This document shows, piece after piece, positions 4,975 through 5,530 of a stretch of DNA of 5,530 nucleotides. The translations under genes and the position numbers were made by a program. The notes under the pieces were generated by a model. It saw only the letters and a program-made list of their open reading frames with translations. It was not told where the DNA came from and searched no databases. Every line of letters starts with the position of its first letter. Position 1 is the stretch's first letter. The DNA comes from Desulfobacteraceae bacterium. Lineage in GTDB: Bacteria; Desulfobacterota; DSM-4660; Desulfatiglandales; Desulfatiglandaceae. The DNA lies in NCBI GenBank assembly GCA_020349865.1, contig CP070700.1, positions 1,375,127 through 1,380,656 of the forward strand, read 5' to 3'.

Positions 4975-5530
4975 TTATGTCTCTCCTCCGCCCCAAGTTT
5001 TTTGACTGCGGGCAATTTTTTTCCGGACAATGGTCCAGGTTTTGGTTGTCAAGAAAGACTGTTCGAATCGTTCAAGCATCTGCCCGAACATCTTATAGGG
5101 TAGCGTAAAGGTCAGCTCGTCTGTCTTGAAAAACTTGCGCGCTGAAGGATCCCAGCCACCAAGGACAGCCCTGTTTTCTCCATTGGCCAAGTACTTAAGG
5201 GGCCACGTGATAAGATTTGTACAGGCTGCGCCCCACGGCGAGGCAACCACTTCAGGATCGTTTGTGACAAAGGCGGCCAGTTGGTGGAGGCCACACAAAG
5301 TCTCAGGCCTGGCGAAAAAGGCTACGAACTCGGGTTCCTCTTCAGCCTTGAAAATACTCAGGGGCTTCACCACACAAAATTCCTTTGGAGCGGGCCTTGG
5401 ATCGATGTAGTCGAAGATCCGCCTCAGTTCGTCAGGTGAATCACAGTACAATTCCCCTTGCATGCGTTCAGGAATGCCCGTAGAAACGTAATGAATGATC
5501 AATTCAGTTTGGGGCTTCATGAAGCCGAGC
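4975..5530 (-). CDS. DUF169 family protein, 5' end cut by the window
   Basis: The frame ends at TAA 4975-4977 and is open to the right edge, with three codons (L-G-F) before the ATG at 5520 and no ribosome site there, so the true start probably lies outside the window. About 184 residues are visible. I assign DUF169 from its recurring pattern: EFVAFFARPETLCGLHQLAA (about 64-83 counting from the inner methionine), the SPWGAAC segment (94-100) with a cysteine, GGWDPSAR (121-128), DELTFTLP (134-141), and a final helix with MLERFEQSFL. No signal peptide or membrane segment is visible in this part. DUF169 proteins are common in methanogens and anaerobic bacteria and have no settled biochemical function, and I do not propose one. 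Co-transcription with the iron-sulfur aldo/keto reductase 11 bases downstream hints at a shared redox or metabolic task. Confidence 0.85.
   Translation of the reverse strand, partial: LGFMKPQTELIIHYVSTGIPERMQGELYCDSPDELRRIFDYIDPRPAPKEFCVVKPLSIFKAEEEPEFVAFFARPETLCGLHQLAAFVTNDPEVVASPWGAACTNLITWPLKYLANGENRAVLGGWDPSARKFFKTDELTFTLPYKMFGQMLERFEQSFLTTKTWTIVRKKIARSQKTWGGGET

Noticed and set aside
4964..4996. Longer aldo/keto reductase starting at TTG 4996
   Set aside because: It would overlap the DUF169 gene by 22 bases and add an atypical arginine-rich leader, while ATG 4963 has a strong ribosome site and the usual family N-terminus.
4262..5108. Plus-strand frames of 153 and 145 codons and a minus-strand frame of 107 codons
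   Set aside because: All overlap the aldo/keto reductase (and partly DUF169) in other frames and show no family pattern.

Overview
The window looks like a chromosomal stretch from an anaerobic, signalling-rich bacterium, most likely a deltaproteobacterium (Desulfobacterota, sulfate-reducer type). This is inference from gene content: a ferredoxin-type aldo/keto reductase beside a DUF169 gene, a stand-alone receiver of a type common in that group, and HDOD, GGDEF and HD-GYP signalling proteins. There is no rRNA, tRNA or marker gene to fix the taxonomy. All five recognised genes lie on the minus strand, so the window is read from high to low coordinates. Long reading frames on the plus strand are antisense shadows.

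Right part (about 3938-5530): a DUF169 protein, cut by the window's right edge, is followed after 11 bases by an aldo/keto reductase with a C-terminal iron-sulfur domain. These two look like an operon. A 172-base gap follows. It holds a REP-like GC-rich hairpin (3871-3900) and, nearer the next gene, a direct-repeat/inverted-repeat cluster (3791-3840).

Middle (2805-3765): a single-domain response regulator of 158 residues with all phosphorylation residues. After it comes a 484-base region without a confident gene. That region has three inverted repeats just behind the regulator, a sigma-54-like promoter candidate (3058-3073), a further inverted repeat, and a short coding-like stretch that stops 8 bases before the next start codon.

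Left part (1-2804): two cyclic-di-GMP genes in tandem, 114 bases apart with no obvious terminator between them. The first is an HDOD-GGDEF protein with an intact diguanylate cyclase active site and inhibitory site. The second, cut by the left edge, has the uncommon order GGDEF-receiver-HD-GYP. Its GGDEF active site is degenerate (SGDVF) but its c-di-GMP inhibitory site (RxxD) is intact, and the visible HD-GYP metal residues are present. A simple reading is a c-di-GMP make/break pair in which the dead GGDEF domain acts as a sensor for the phosphodiesterase. This is the most interesting point of the window. I see no CRISPR array, transposase, phage gene or RNA gene, and no clear sign of an entirely new system.
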